Assembly (NCBI RefSeq): GCF_023667495.1 | Contig: NZ_JAMOZL010000004.1 | Location: forward strand, 62,001 to 126,000 | Reading direction: 5' to 3' | Source of the DNA: Dyadobacter sp. MSC1_007 | Lineage (GTDB): Bacteria > Bacteroidota > Bacteroidia > Cytophagales > Spirosomataceae | Length of the DNA stretch: 64,000 bases | In this document: positions 41,064-50,265 of the stretch, piece after piece | How positions within the stretch are numbered: the first letter of the stretch is position 1 | Layout of the letters: every line of letters begins with the position of its first letter | Notes under the pieces: model-generated | What the model saw: only the letters and a program-made list of their open reading frames with translations | Databases searched by the model: none | What the model was told of the DNA's origin: nothing | Program-made: the position numbers and the translations under genes

Positions 41064-44007
41064 GCGGACCCGACGTCGTTGTTTCAGTCATCTTTAGGTT
41101 CTTTAAGTGTATGGCCGTACCTTTTTCTTTGCTACTGTGTATTTCCAATACAGCATTTATTCGTGAGGAGAAATCTATTATAAACTGGAACCCCAGGCTG
41201 CCGTCCGGTTCTATGGAAACACCCTCCAATCCAGCCACCATAAGATCTTTAATCTTTTGCAACTTATCTGAAGAAATTCCATCACCGGTATCTGTGACTA
41301 TAATGCTTCCTTCGTTCTCGCGCTCAATGGAACAGGAGACAGTGATCGTACCGTTGCGTGTGTTTTTATTGGCATTGTCTAAAATGTTACGCAAGGTAGC
41401 TTTTAATAAAGACCGGTTAGCTTGCACCGATATTCCATCCGCTACATCAAGCAGCAGCTTATTGTCATTAACGTCAAGCAATTCTTCGAAAAAAGCCAGC
41501 AGCTCTTCTAATAACGGACGAAGGGGTATTTGTTCTAATCTTAGGTTGTATGTTTCGTCTTGTACTCTTGCCCAGAGCTTGAATTCTTGTACAAAGGAAA
41601 ATATTTTAAGAGCAGTATTTTTTATTTCAAGACTTATTTCAGACGCCTTGTCATTCTGTTTAATATTTAAAGCATCGTAGTTAAGTTGCGATAGATACCC
41701 GAGAAAATGCAAGGGTGACTGTAAGTCATGGCTTACCATCAGCAACATTTTTTCTTTCAACCGGTTAGCATTGCGAAGATTGATCGTCCTCGCATTTACT
41801 TCTTCTTCCAGCTGCCTATTTTTATTCATCAGATAAGCATACCGTACTTTTATTAAAAGCCAGATCCCCCCTAAGGTAACAGCAAGAAGCCCCAGTTTAA
41901 AGAACCATGTCTGATAAAAAAATGGCTTTACCGTGAAAGATAAAGACGTGGCAACGACTTGGTCGCCGTCTCCGGTAAAATCACTCTTCTTCCTAAACCT
42001 AAGTGTATATTCACCGTAGGTGAGTGTATTGAGTGCAATGATGTTATCTTTCCTAACAGGATACCAGCTATTATCAAAGCCTGATAAATTATATTCAAGC
42101 ACCTGGTTATCAGGATGCCCGTAAAATGGAGCACTTAATCCTATTTCTAAATATTTAAAAGAAGGATTTAAAACCAGCGGTTGCCCTAACGGTTTTTCCT
42201 TTCCATCAACCGACAAATTGTCTATGAAAACACTATATGCCGGAAATTCCTTGGCAATACTGTCGGGATAAAACTGTACAAGGCCGTTCAAAGAAGGCAA
42301 GGAAAACTTTCCATCTTTAAAAATAACGGCAGAAGGATTACAGTTACCATTAAATTCATTCGTATTAAACCCGGATTCTTTGTTAAAATACTGGTAATAG
42401 ACCCTGCTGGCTTTTTTATCCATGTAGCTGAGCAAGTCCGCTTTTTTACACCGGAACAAGCCATTGTTCGTACTCATCCACATAAAGCCACTTTTATCTT
42501 CCAAAAAGCTGTGTGTGTTTTTCAAGTAGCCGTTCTTATCCAAGGGAAGCGGATAGATCTTATCATTTTTTATCGCAAAAAAACCGTTGCCAGAAGTCCC
42601 GATCCACAACACTCTCTGTTGATCGAGATAAAGCCTTTCGATAGTAAACGACTCCAAGGTCTTGAAATGATGTTGTTTGCCTGTCCTCACATTAAGTCTT
42701 GCCAGGGTCTGATATCCACCAAGCCAGAATACATCATTGCTTTCAGCGAGAAAGGTACGTACCGAGTTTTTGGGAAATGGTATGTTCAGCCAATTGATGG
42801 AATCGCCGGTAAGTCTACCAATCCGTTCGCCAGAGAAGGCAGCAAACCAGAACTGCCCGTTTGGTGTTTCTACGAAATCATTGAAAGCTTCATCTGCAGG
42901 TATTTTTCGAATCAGCTGAAGTGCAGAATCCAATTCCAGTATATAACGATCAATTCCATAAGTAGCATTGGCCCAATAATGCTTACGGCTATCTACAGGG
43001 ATGCTTCTATAGCCATCTCCAATCGCGATATTGGGATGGAAACGAGAGGAAGAAGGAAAAATAATTCCATTATGGGTAACCACTCCTGAATCCTGGAAAA
43101 TAGCTTGCGCATAGAAATTCTGATACCCGGTATTATTGGTTGCCACCTTGAAATCTTTCTTTTTAAACAAGTAAAGGCCCTCTGTTAATGAGCCCACTAC
43201 TTTAAGGTTCAGTTCCGGGTATTCCTGGTAAACTTGTACTCTACGAATTTTGTCTGTTGTTAATGCCAGCGTGGTAATAAGTTCATCTTGTTCAGATAGC
43301 TTTGCCTGGTATATTTCGGTATCACTCACAATATACAACTTGCCGTTATGCGTGATCAATTTGCGCTCAGGTATGCCTTTCGTCCTAAGTGCAATCTCGT
43401 TTATAGCCCCTTTCAATTTGAGTTTGTGGACGTTTCCCCGCTGATCCACAGCATTAATGCCTCCCAGCGTACTCCAATAATACAACTTCCCCTGAAAGAA
43501 GGCATCGACGTATTCTGACTCTAAATCCATGTCAGGAATTTTCTTAGTCCAGAATACATGCCCATCTTCAGCGCGTACCAGTGAAACTTCTTGCTTACTT
43601 ACCGTTAGAAAGATCTGTTCCGGAGGACTGGTCAATACTTTTAAACGCTGTGCCGATATCCGGACCGGTTGGTAATGTTGGTCGAAATAATAGCCGTTAC
43701 CATGCTCATCAATAAAACATATCCCACCGTCTTGTGACAACCTTATTTCAATAATACGATTGGAGACCAATACCGGATAATGTTCACGGTCATAGAGCTT
43801 GAATTTTTGGCCGTCGAAACGGGCCAGTCCCCCTTCTGTAGCAAGCCAAAGAAAGCCGTTTTTGTCGAGTTCAGCATCTTTAATGCTGTTTTGCGGCAAG
43901 CCATTCTCGTTGGTATAGTGCGTAATACTGAATGCCGGTGGTCTCTGGGCATGAAGACAAAAAACACTCGTCAGCGAAATTAACAGGGTCGCTATGACCT
44001 TTTGCAT
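41026..44007 (-). CDS. Two-component propeller sensor histidine kinase (module 1)
   Basis: A 993-residue sensor. A signal peptide (MQKVIATLLISLTSVFCLHAQ) is followed by ITHYTNENGLPQNSIKDAELDKNGFLWLATEGGLARFDG, the first blade of two-component-regulator propeller repeats filling residues 25-600. A Y_Y_Y-type domain, one membrane helix (about TWFFKLGLLAVTLGGIWLLI) and the kinase core follow: H in LMVSHDLQSPLHF near 757, N box NILDNANKNT, G box VTDTGDGIS. No receiver or AraC domain is fused, so it is not a one-piece hybrid. The gene looks more AT-rich than its neighbours (hand counts of three 60-base lines: 23, 18 and 22 G+C). It is divergent from the secreted-protein pair. Confidence 0.9.
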   Translation of the reverse strand: MQKVIATLLISLTSVFCLHAQRPPAFSITHYTNENGLPQNSIKDAELDKNGFLWLATEGGLARFDGQKFKLYDREHYPVLVSNRIIEIRLSQDGGICFIDEHGNGYYFDQHYQPVRISAQRLKVLTSPPEQIFLTVSKQEVSLVRAEDGHVFWTKKIPDMDLESEYVDAFFQGKLYYWSTLGGINAVDQRGNVHKLKLKGAINEIALRTKGIPERKLITHNGKLYIVSDTEIYQAKLSEQDELITTLALTTDKIRRVQVYQEYPELNLKVVGSLTEGLYLFKKKDFKVATNNTGYQNFYAQAIFQDSGVVTHNGIIFPSSSRFHPNIAIGDGYRSIPVDSRKHYWANATYGIDRYILELDSALQLIRKIPADEAFNDFVETPNGQFWFAAFSGERIGRLTGDSINWLNIPFPKNSVRTFLAESNDVFWLGGYQTLARLNVRTGKQHHFKTLESFTIERLYLDQQRVLWIGTSGNGFFAIKNDKIYPLPLDKNGYLKNTHSFLEDKSGFMWMSTNNGLFRCKKADLLSYMDKKASRVYYQYFNKESGFNTNEFNGNCNPSAVIFKDGKFSLPSLNGLVQFYPDSIAKEFPAYSVFIDNLSVDGKEKPLGQPLVLNPSFKYLEIGLSAPFYGHPDNQVLEYNLSGFDNSWYPVRKDNIIALNTLTYGEYTLRFRKKSDFTGDGDQVVATSLSFTVKPFFYQTWFFKLGLLAVTLGGIWLLIKVRYAYLMNKNRQLEEEVNARTINLRNANRLKEKMLLMVSHDLQSPLHFLGYLSQLNYDALNIKQNDKASEISLEIKNTALKIFSFVQEFKLWARVQDETYNLRLEQIPLRPLLEELLAFFEELLDVNDNKLLLDVADGISVQANRSLLKATLRNILDNANKNTRNGTITVSCSIERENEGSIIVTDTGDGISSDKLQKIKDLMVAGLEGVSIEPDGSLGFQFIIDFSSRINAVLEIHSSKEKGTAIHLKNLKMTETTTSGPLTPQELHRRKQV

Positions 44008-44043
44008 TTTGGGTTACGGTTTGGTAAGCAACAGGGATGCGCT

Positions 44044-44112
44044 ACTACAATTTAAGTGAATTTTTTACTACACGACAATGCGCATAAGTGCTACAATATT
44101 GTGTATGATAAT
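44044..44112. promoter_or_regulatory. Three direct repeats at 23-bp spacing in the kinase/surface-protein divergent region
   Basis: CTACA-containing words start at 44044 (ACTACAATTTAAG), 44067 (ACTACACGACAATGCG) and 44090 (GCTACAATATTGTG), exactly 23 bp apart. The middle one matches ACTACA-N3-C-N2-TGCG, which also occurs twice in the equivalent region of module 2 (59634 and 59679). Probable binding site of the LuxR-type regulators. Confidence 0.5.
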
Positions 44113-44184
44113 TCCAGTCAAAATCTCACAAATATCATAAACAAATGATACAGTTTCTCTACTTATCACGCTAAGACCAAACGG

Positions 44185-44192
44185 TATTTTTG
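44185..44192 (+). promoter_or_regulatory. -7 element of module 1 surface-protein pair
   Basis: TATTTTTG fits TAnnTTTG, 37 bp before the ATG at 44229 and about 75-140 bp downstream of the 23-bp repeats, a plausible activator distance. Confidence 0.4.
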
Positions 44193-44228
44193 TGCTGTAA
44201 ATATTCGCTGAATCAAACAATTATTTCT

Positions 44229-45563
44229 ATGAAAAAGCACTATCTATTGCTTGCAGGCGCCATTCTCGCAGCAACTGTTCAAACGCAGGCCCAAATGAAA
44301 ATAGGAGGCACAGGAGCGCCAGATGGCAGCGCCATGCTGGAAGTGACCGCCGGTTCGGGCAACAATAAAGGCATATTACTACCCCGCATCGCACTGGCCA
44401 ATGTGACGAGCTGGGGGCTAAGCGGAAGCACGCCCGTGGCTGGTATGTTTATATATAACACCAATGCGACTGTTACAGGAGGCAGCGGTGTCGGAACGTA
44501 TTATTGGGATGGCACGCAATGGGTGAAATCAACAGGTTCTGCTACATCAGGTTGGACCCTTACCGGTAATGCAGGCACAGACCCAGCTACGAACTTCATT
44601 GGCACTACCGATGCCCAACCATTTCTGATACGTACCAATAACACCGAAAAGCTGCGTATCGCAGCTAATGGTAATGTAGGGATCGGCGTGGCTGCACCTA
44701 CTGCGCAATTGCAGTTGCCTAATATTTTGCAGCCCCGTAAACTGGTACTTTGGAATGGCCAGTCGGGCAACGCTAACCGCTTCTTCGGATTTGGTGTGGA
44801 AAACCTGATGATGCGCTATCAGGTGAATAACACAGGTGATGATCACGTGTTTTTTTCTGGTACCACTGATAGCACTTCCCTGGAATTGATGCGTATCAAG
44901 GGTAATGGCAATGTGGGTGTGGGAACATCTACACCAGCGGCAAAACTTGACGTCAATGGTACAGCACGTATTAGCGGCAGTGTACCAAGCAATACGATCA
45001 CCAGTATTACCGGTCGCGATGCCGCCGGCAACGTTGGTAATATCACGATTGGTTCGGGGATTAACCTTAGTGCCGGTACACTTTCCGTTCCAACCCCTAC
45101 CGTACAGCTTTTGAAGGGTACGCTCGTTCCCAATGGAGCCAATGTAACAAGCAGTACAACCGGTTGGGTCAGCACCGGTGCCACAATCACCATACCAGCC
45201 AACGGCACCTACATTGTCACTGCCGATATGATTCTTTCCACTGTTCCTATCGGCCAACCGAGTGGTTCCAGCGTGCCTGCAGGCGAGAGCCTTTGGGTTA
45301 GGTCGAGCTTCGCGGACTCCCCTGGTGGAGGACCAAGTGCTGATCTGGCAGGAAATAATGACCTTATGAGCGGTACCATCAGCGCCGGGATGGTCTTTAA
45401 CATGTTGCATGGCGCAGTAACCCTTACCAACCCAACCAATGCACCCAAGACCTATTACTACATCGTAGGTCAAGTCGTAACCAATGGCTTTACGCCCACA
45501 CTGTACGGATTTGGCGCCACTCAATGGGCTGAAAATCAGATTTATGCTATCCCCATAAATTAA
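44229..45563 (+). CDS. Secreted modular protein with C-terminal jelly-roll-like domain (module 1)
   Basis: A 444-residue exported protein; start chosen at MKKHYLLLAGAILAATVQTQAQ. The mature N-terminus AQMKIGGTGAPDGSAMLEVTAG parallels AQVKIG...LEVEAS of the module 2 proteins. The stalk holds GILLPRIALANVTSW and repeated N(G)NVG(I/V)G elements, like tail-fibre and adhesin stalks. The C-terminal 150 residues (LLKGTLVPNGANVTSSTTGWVSTGATITIPANGTYIVTAD in part) look like a C1q/TNF-type beta sandwich. No sorting tail is seen. It is followed 31 bp later by a T9SS protein gene, the same pairing as in module 2. Confidence 0.7.
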   Translation: MKKHYLLLAGAILAATVQTQAQMKIGGTGAPDGSAMLEVTAGSGNNKGILLPRIALANVTSWGLSGSTPVAGMFIYNTNATVTGGSGVGTYYWDGTQWVKSTGSATSGWTLTGNAGTDPATNFIGTTDAQPFLIRTNNTEKLRIAANGNVGIGVAAPTAQLQLPNILQPRKLVLWNGQSGNANRFFGFGVENLMMRYQVNNTGDDHVFFSGTTDSTSLELMRIKGNGNVGVGTSTPAAKLDVNGTARISGSVPSNTITSITGRDAAGNVGNITIGSGINLSAGTLSVPTPTVQLLKGTLVPNGANVTSSTTGWVSTGATITIPANGTYIVTADMILSTVPIGQPSGSSVPAGESLWVRSSFADSPGGGPSADLAGNNDLMSGTISAGMVFNMLHGAVTLTNPTNAPKTYYYIVGQVVTNGFTPTLYGFGATQWAENQIYAIPIN

Positions 45564-45594
45564 GGTGTACATCCAGGTTCTTAAAAATCTTATC

Positions 45595-47079
45595 ATGAAA
45601 AAAAACCTATTAATAGCAATAGCGCTGGCTTTTGTAGCCGACGTGGTACAAGCTCAAAATACCACATACGGCGGTGACAATGCCCGCTTTAATGTGGATG
45701 CCGACTATGTCAGCGATTACTCGCCAAACGGCACCATTGTGCTGCCGAATGGATCTGTAACACTAACCAACGCTACTTATGAGCATGGTAACAACCTGTT
45801 GCAGAACGATGGCAGCTGGACCGCCACCGGTGGCCTGGACCTGTTCCTGGCCGGAAGCAGTAACACTATCAGTGGTAGTACAGCGCCTTCTTTTTTCAAT
45901 GTCCAATTCAATATCGGTGCTGGTAATACTATGGCCATCACCAATGCCCAGGGGATCAACATAGCCGGTAACCTACAGTTCAACAATGGATTGACGACCA
46001 CCATTCGTAATAACTCCAACGCAGGTGCTTTGCACTTTGCAGATGGCGCAACGTATACCGGTGGCACCACCGATGCACAGCACGTGGACGGTTACGTAAG
46101 CAAAACCGGTAATGATGCCTTTACCTTTCCGGTAGGCAGCGGATCCGACCTGCGCACGCTTTCTATTTCCGCCCCGGCAGGAGCTGCGACGATTAGCACA
46201 GCCTGGTTCGCAGGCAGTCCTGCTACCGTAACCGACCCATCCGACGGCGTAACACATAGCGTGACAGCAGTGGCCGATCCGGCTATATCGATAAGCACGG
46301 CGGGTTTCTGGGACTGGATCAATCCGGCTGGAAGCAATGACAATATTGCAGTAACTGTGTCCATTCCCGACGTATCGGGTTTCGCCCTTCCGGAGAATCT
46401 GCGCCTCGTCGGCTGGGACGGGGTTAAATGGGTGGCCTTGAGTGCCGAAGGGGCGAGCGCAGCGACGGAGAATAGTGCGCTCAGCGGAGTAATTCCTGCG
46501 GGCGTTTCGATCACCGCACTTGCTATTGGCGGTTTTGATAAACTACCGGTAACACTCGTCAGTTTCACCGGGAAGGCTGTCGAAAATACCGTTGCACTGA
46601 AATGGATAACGACCGAGGAAATCAATGCGTCGCATTTTGAGGTACAAAGAAGTGGCGACGCAAGAAACTTCGAACCCATCGCAGAAGTTGATGCAAAAGG
46701 CGAAAGCAAGGTTGTCGTGGAATACACGTTTGCCGACCAAACGCCATTGCCAGGAACAAATTATTACCGGCTAAAACAGATCGATTTGGACGGCTCGTAT
46801 GCCTTTTCAAAGACCATTTCCGTCCTGTATGACGCCAAGATCAAAATTAATATATACCCTAATCCCGTAACGGATGTGCTGCGCATCGAATCTAGTGCAG
46901 GGTTACAATCGGTGGAAATCTTTGGTGTCGATGGTTCGAAGGTAATGGGTACAGCTGTCCCTGCGGGCAACGCATCAGCGGCGACTTCTAATTTCCGGGA
47001 GATCAGCCTTCGCGATCAAAAGCCTGGCATTTACGTGTTGGTCGTTGACGGCAGAAGCTTTAAGGTACTAAAAAACTAG
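45595..47079 (+). CDS. T9SS type A-sorted surface protein (module 1)
   Basis: A 494-residue protein; start at MKKNLLIAIALAFVADVVQAQ. A repetitive beta-rich region includes HVDGYVSKTGNDAFTFPVGSG, a motif common to many Bacteroidota T9SS cargo. A fibronectin-III-like segment (LPVTLVSFTGKAVENTVALKWITTEEINASHFEVQRS) and the C-terminal sorting domain KINIYPNPVTDVLRIES...GIYVLVVDGRSFKVLKN follow. The protein should cross the outer membrane by type IX secretion and stay attached to the surface. It pairs with the preceding jelly-roll gene. Confidence 0.88.
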   Translation: MKKNLLIAIALAFVADVVQAQNTTYGGDNARFNVDADYVSDYSPNGTIVLPNGSVTLTNATYEHGNNLLQNDGSWTATGGLDLFLAGSSNTISGSTAPSFFNVQFNIGAGNTMAITNAQGINIAGNLQFNNGLTTTIRNNSNAGALHFADGATYTGGTTDAQHVDGYVSKTGNDAFTFPVGSGSDLRTLSISAPAGAATISTAWFAGSPATVTDPSDGVTHSVTAVADPAISISTAGFWDWINPAGSNDNIAVTVSIPDVSGFALPENLRLVGWDGVKWVALSAEGASAATENSALSGVIPAGVSITALAIGGFDKLPVTLVSFTGKAVENTVALKWITTEEINASHFEVQRSGDARNFEPIAEVDAKGESKVVVEYTFADQTPLPGTNYYRLKQIDLDGSYAFSKTISVLYDAKIKINIYPNPVTDVLRIESSAGLQSVEIFGVDGSKVMGTAVPAGNASAATSNFREISLRDQKPGIYVLVVDGRSFKVLKN

Positions 47080-47169
47080 TTTAGGAAAGTTCAGATTTCA
47101 ATAATCCATTGTAATTATAGCAAATAGCTGATACCCGATTACTCAGGTGTTTTCGGCTAGTATTATGGG

Positions 47170-47188
47170 GCCCGGCATTGTACCGGGC
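47170..47188. terminator. Hairpin between convergent T9SS and AraC genes
   Basis: GCCCGG-CATTGTA-CCGGGC in the 237-bp gap between convergent genes. It has no T run, so terminator function is tentative. Confidence 0.4.
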
Positions 47189-47316
47189 TCATGCTATTTG
47201 GATTTATTTAATATCACAAAAGCTATATGAATTCCTTTTTATACCAAACAGCTTACCCTCAAAATTGCCCGTTAATATCTTTCCGTTTAAGATGTGATCA
47301 CTATCAGTACGGTTAT

Positions 47317-48165
47317 TCAGCCCAAAAAATTTATCCTGAAACTGGACGGTGATTCGCCCGTTTTAGATTGAAATAGCCTGCTGAAATAAGCCGGGTCATT
47401 GTAACCAAGATCGTAGGCAATTTCCTTTGCGGTAAGGGAAGTATGCACGAGAAGCCGTTTTGCTTCCAATATGATCCGGTTTTTGATCACCTCGTTGGGT
47501 TGTGGAAGCCGCAGGCGGTTGAACTTGTGAGTGATGGTTTTCGGGGCCATGCATAGGAAATCGGCGTAATCGGCGACGGTGTGTTTGGACTTATAATGCT
47601 CATCGACGAGCCGGGTAAACTTGCGGAAAAATTCGAGATCGCTTTGCTGATCGGTGACTTCGTTGGTCAAATGCTGCCTTTTCCATGAGCGCGTCGCCCG
47701 GATAAGCAGTTGTTTGAGATAGGTCCTGACCATTTCTTCCAGCGAGCTGTCATTGAGGTTAAACTCCTGGATCATCTCTTTAAACAAAGCTCTGAGAAAA
47801 GCGTTTTCAGCATCTGAAAGCTCCACTTTGGGCATATTCTTAATGTTGTTGAACAGCAGCCCATCGCAGGCAACTTCCTGATCGTGAATCTGAATGCAGT
47901 AAAAATCCCGGTTGTAGAAAATAAAATACCCGCTTTCCTCGCCAGCCGCTTCTATTTCAAGATATTGATTCGGGCTGATAAAAAAGAGCGTCGGCAGTAA
48001 CGTATCATAACAGGCAAAATCTACCCTCAGCTTGTAGCCGGCAGGCAGATATAATATTTTAATGTATTCCTTATAGTTAGGCCCATTGATCGAGTCCGTT
48101 TGCCCCTGACTTACTTGCAGCAATCCCAACGTCTTTAAATTATTGTTGAAAACAGTTGAACTCAT
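47317..48165 (-). CDS. AraC-family transcriptional regulator
   Basis: A 282-residue regulator. The C-terminal double helix-turn-helix reads HTVADYADFLCMAPKTITHKFNRL and then LTAKEIAYDLGYNDPAYFSRLFQSKTGESPSSFR, the AraC/XylS signature. The N-terminal ~150 residues have the cupin-like sensing-domain character (YKEYIKILYLPAGYKLRVDF). It is downstream of, and co-oriented with, the alpha/beta hydrolase gene, but a strong terminator lies between them. Target genes are unknown. Confidence 0.88.
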   Translation of the reverse strand: MSSTVFNNNLKTLGLLQVSQGQTDSINGPNYKEYIKILYLPAGYKLRVDFACYDTLLPTLFFISPNQYLEIEAAGEESGYFIFYNRDFYCIQIHDQEVACDGLLFNNIKNMPKVELSDAENAFLRALFKEMIQEFNLNDSSLEEMVRTYLKQLLIRATRSWKRQHLTNEVTDQQSDLEFFRKFTRLVDEHYKSKHTVADYADFLCMAPKTITHKFNRLRLPQPNEVIKNRIILEAKRLLVHTSLTAKEIAYDLGYNDPAYFSRLFQSKTGESPSSFRINFLG

Positions 48166-48204
48166 GGATGTATACGCTTGTGATACCGGGAATTTTTCAT
48201 CAAA

Positions 48205-48247
48205 ATAAATAAAATACCTGTGAAGAGATAAGCTACTTCACAGGTAT
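48205..48247 (-). terminator. Terminator of the alpha/beta hydrolase gene
   Basis: A perfect 12-bp stem ATACCTGTGAAG / CTTCACAGGTAT (48214-48247) with a 10-nt loop; on the minus strand it is followed by a T-rich tract. Confidence 0.8.
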
Positions 48248-48256
48248 GAATGGCAG

Positions 48257-49162
48257 TTACATTCTGGCAAACTTTTCAAGCTCGGAGTTGAATTTGTCCT
48301 TTTCTTCCAAAAACAACCCGTGTCCGCTTTTTTCAAATCTCACAATGTAAGAACCTTTGATGGCTTTTTTCAGCTGTTCGGCCTGAGCAAAATCACACAA
48401 TTTGTCATTTACACCATGAAATATTGCGACGGGCATTTTGATTTTTGACAACTCAGGACGAAGATCCAGGTCAAGCAGTGCTGTAATAGCTTGTGTGGTA
48501 GCAAAAGGTGATGCATTGAGGTTGATGCTTTCCAGCCATTTGATTGATTCTGGCGAAAGTCCGCCTTCCTGACCCTCAAAGGCTTTTCCAAAGCCCGCCA
48601 CCAGTTGCTCCCGGTTGGTTTTGGTCTGCTTGATCAGATCAGCTGCGGCCTGGTCGGTGATGCCGTAAGGATGGCCTTCTCGTTGTTTCCATGATGGGCC
48701 GGTTGCTCCGAACAAGGCCAGCTTGCTGATATGAGCGCCATTATATTTTGTCACAAAGTGGAGTGTCACAGCGCTTCCCATTGAAAATCCGCCCAGCGTT
48801 GCATTCTCAATTTTTAGTTTTTCCAAAACTACTTTAATGTCGTCGGAGAATGTGTCGAAGTCGTATTTCCCATAAGGTCTGTCTGATTTTCCAAAACCGC
48901 GGAGGGAAATGCCGATAACCCTGAACCCTTTTTCAACCAGATATTGGTATTGATATTCGTACATCTCATTGTTCAGCGGCCATCCATGGATCAGCACCAC
49001 TGGCTGGCCCTCACCAAGGTCGATCACATGGAGTTTAACGTTTTTTTCTACTTCAATGTATTCCTCCCTTCCTGCGGACGCCGGCTTGCGTGTTTGTGCA
49101 AATAGAAATTGACTTTGGATAAAAGTGAATAGGAATGCGATCGTCAATGCAATGGTTTTCAT
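48257..49162 (-). CDS. Secreted alpha/beta hydrolase
   Basis: A 301-residue hydrolase with signal peptide (MKTIALTIAFLFTFIQSQFLFAQ). The oxyanion-hole motif is HGWPLNNEMYE; the nucleophile elbow is GGFSMGSAV; the catalytic His is in KSGHGLFLEE. It resembles non-haem chloroperoxidase / arylesterase-type enzymes, but the export signal is unusual for them. Substrate unknown. A 23-bp dyad (49189-49211) lies just upstream. Confidence 0.85.
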   Translation of the reverse strand: MKTIALTIAFLFTFIQSQFLFAQTRKPASAGREEYIEVEKNVKLHVIDLGEGQPVVLIHGWPLNNEMYEYQYQYLVEKGFRVIGISLRGFGKSDRPYGKYDFDTFSDDIKVVLEKLKIENATLGGFSMGSAVTLHFVTKYNGAHISKLALFGATGPSWKQREGHPYGITDQAAADLIKQTKTNREQLVAGFGKAFEGQEGGLSPESIKWLESINLNASPFATTQAITALLDLDLRPELSKIKMPVAIFHGVNDKLCDFAQAEQLKKAIKGSYIVRFEKSGHGLFLEEKDKFNSELEKFARM

Positions 49163-49188
49163 CTGAGTGGTAAGTTTTACTTTGAGTT

Positions 49189-49211
49189 AATCAGCTAACC
49201 GTTAGCTGATT
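49189..49211. promoter_or_regulatory. Perfect 11-bp dyad upstream of the hydrolase gene
   Basis: AATCAGCTAAC-C-GTTAGCTGATT is a perfect inverted repeat with a single central base, 27 bp before the hydrolase start. There is no T run on the minus strand, so an operator is more likely than a terminator for the SDR gene. Confidence 0.5.
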
Positions 49212-49348
49212 GTCGTTGTGTTTTGACATTGCAAAGTTGGCAGGTTATATCGCTCAGAAGAATGGATAAAAGGCCATGCGCCTTGTACATTTTTCCCGAC
49301 AGGTGAAATTATGGCTTGTAGAAAGTCGAAAGTTGATCCAATCGCTGC

Positions 49349-50137
49349 CTAAATGGTCGGTATGGTGCCACCGTCGATCACATATTCGGTGCCGGTGAGA
49401 TAAGCCGCCCTGGGTGAAACCAGGAAGCCAACCAGTTCCGCAACTTCCTGTGGCCACGCCGCTCTGCCAAATGGGATTCCACCCAGAGCGTCCATTACAC
49501 TATTGGTAGCCTGTTCCACTGTCCCACCTGCGCTCTCAGCGATACGCTCCATCATTCTGGCCGACGCTGTGGTCATAATCCAGCCCGGTGATACGGTAAG
49601 CACACGCACACCTTTCGGAGCCACTTCATTCGAAAGGCTTTTGCTGTAATTCACCAAAGCCGCTTTCGCAGCCGCATAGGGAAGGGTAGAATCGTACAAT
49701 GGCAACTTCGCCTGGATCGACGCAATGTGAATGATAACACCCTCGCGGCGCTTGATCATACCCGGCAAAAAGCCGCGGTCCAGCCGCACCGGCGCCAGCA
49801 AATTGGTTTGCATGGACAGCTCCCAGTCATGGTCGGAAAGCACTGCAAAACCGCCGCCGGGCGTTTCTGAGCCACCCATATTGTTGACCAGAATGTCCAA
49901 ATGGCCGAACTGATCCAGTATTTCGTCGACCACTTTTTGTGTGCCTTCCGGCTTGCTTAGATCGGCCGCTATAAAATGAGCGCCATTGCTGTCGTCTTCC
50001 GGCTTATTTCTCGCCGTGATAATCACGGTTGCACCCGCTTTTAGAAGGCGATCTGCAATGGCCTTGCCAGCTCCCTTAGTTCCGCCGGTTACCAGCGCAA
50101 TTTTATTTTTTAGTTCGTTTTCAAAATTAAAGTCCAT
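49349..50137 (-). CDS. Short-chain dehydrogenase/reductase
   Basis: A 262-residue SDR. The cofactor motif is VTGGTKGAGKAIADRL, NNMGGSE stands for the NNAG motif, and the active site is YAAAKAALVNYSKS with Tyr and Lys four apart. The C-terminus YLTGTEYVIDGGTIPTI is typical of classical SDRs. It is divergent from an HxlR regulator across 128 bp, a common arrangement for redox or aldehyde-responsive reductases. Substrate unknown. Confidence 0.88.
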   Translation of the reverse strand: MDFNFENELKNKIALVTGGTKGAGKAIADRLLKAGATVIITARNKPEDDSNGAHFIAADLSKPEGTQKVVDEILDQFGHLDILVNNMGGSETPGGGFAVLSDHDWELSMQTNLLAPVRLDRGFLPGMIKRREGVIIHIASIQAKLPLYDSTLPYAAAKAALVNYSKSLSNEVAPKGVRVLTVSPGWIMTTASARMMERIAESAGGTVEQATNSVMDALGGIPFGRAAWPQEVAELVGFLVSPRAAYLTGTEYVIDGGTIPTI

Positions 50138-50230
50138 GATTTTGCTGATTTGTTTAGGACAAATTTCAGCACTATGCTTCCCGCTGACAAGTACGGACTT
50201 ACGATTCAGATAGGGATAAAATTATCCGTA

Positions 50231-50261
50231 TTGAACCGCCAAAAGCATATGTTTATATTTG
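50231..50261 (+). promoter_or_regulatory. Promoter of hxlR-type gene
   Basis: TTG (50231-50233) - 20 bp - TATATTTG (50254-50261) fits the Bacteroidota promoter well. The ATG is 4 bp further on, so the transcript is probably leaderless. Confidence 0.6.
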
Positions 50262-50265
50262 CAGT

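Noticed and set aside
41026..44007. Hybrid two-component system or SusC/D-linked polysaccharide sensor
   Set aside because: No fused receiver or AraC domain is present in the protein, and no SusC/SusD or glycoside hydrolase genes are nearby.
44547..45596. Long antisense frame (349 residues) opposite the module 1 jelly-roll gene
   Set aside because: Composition (rich in Cys, Gly, Ile) is that of a shadow frame; the plus-strand gene has a signal peptide and coherent domains.
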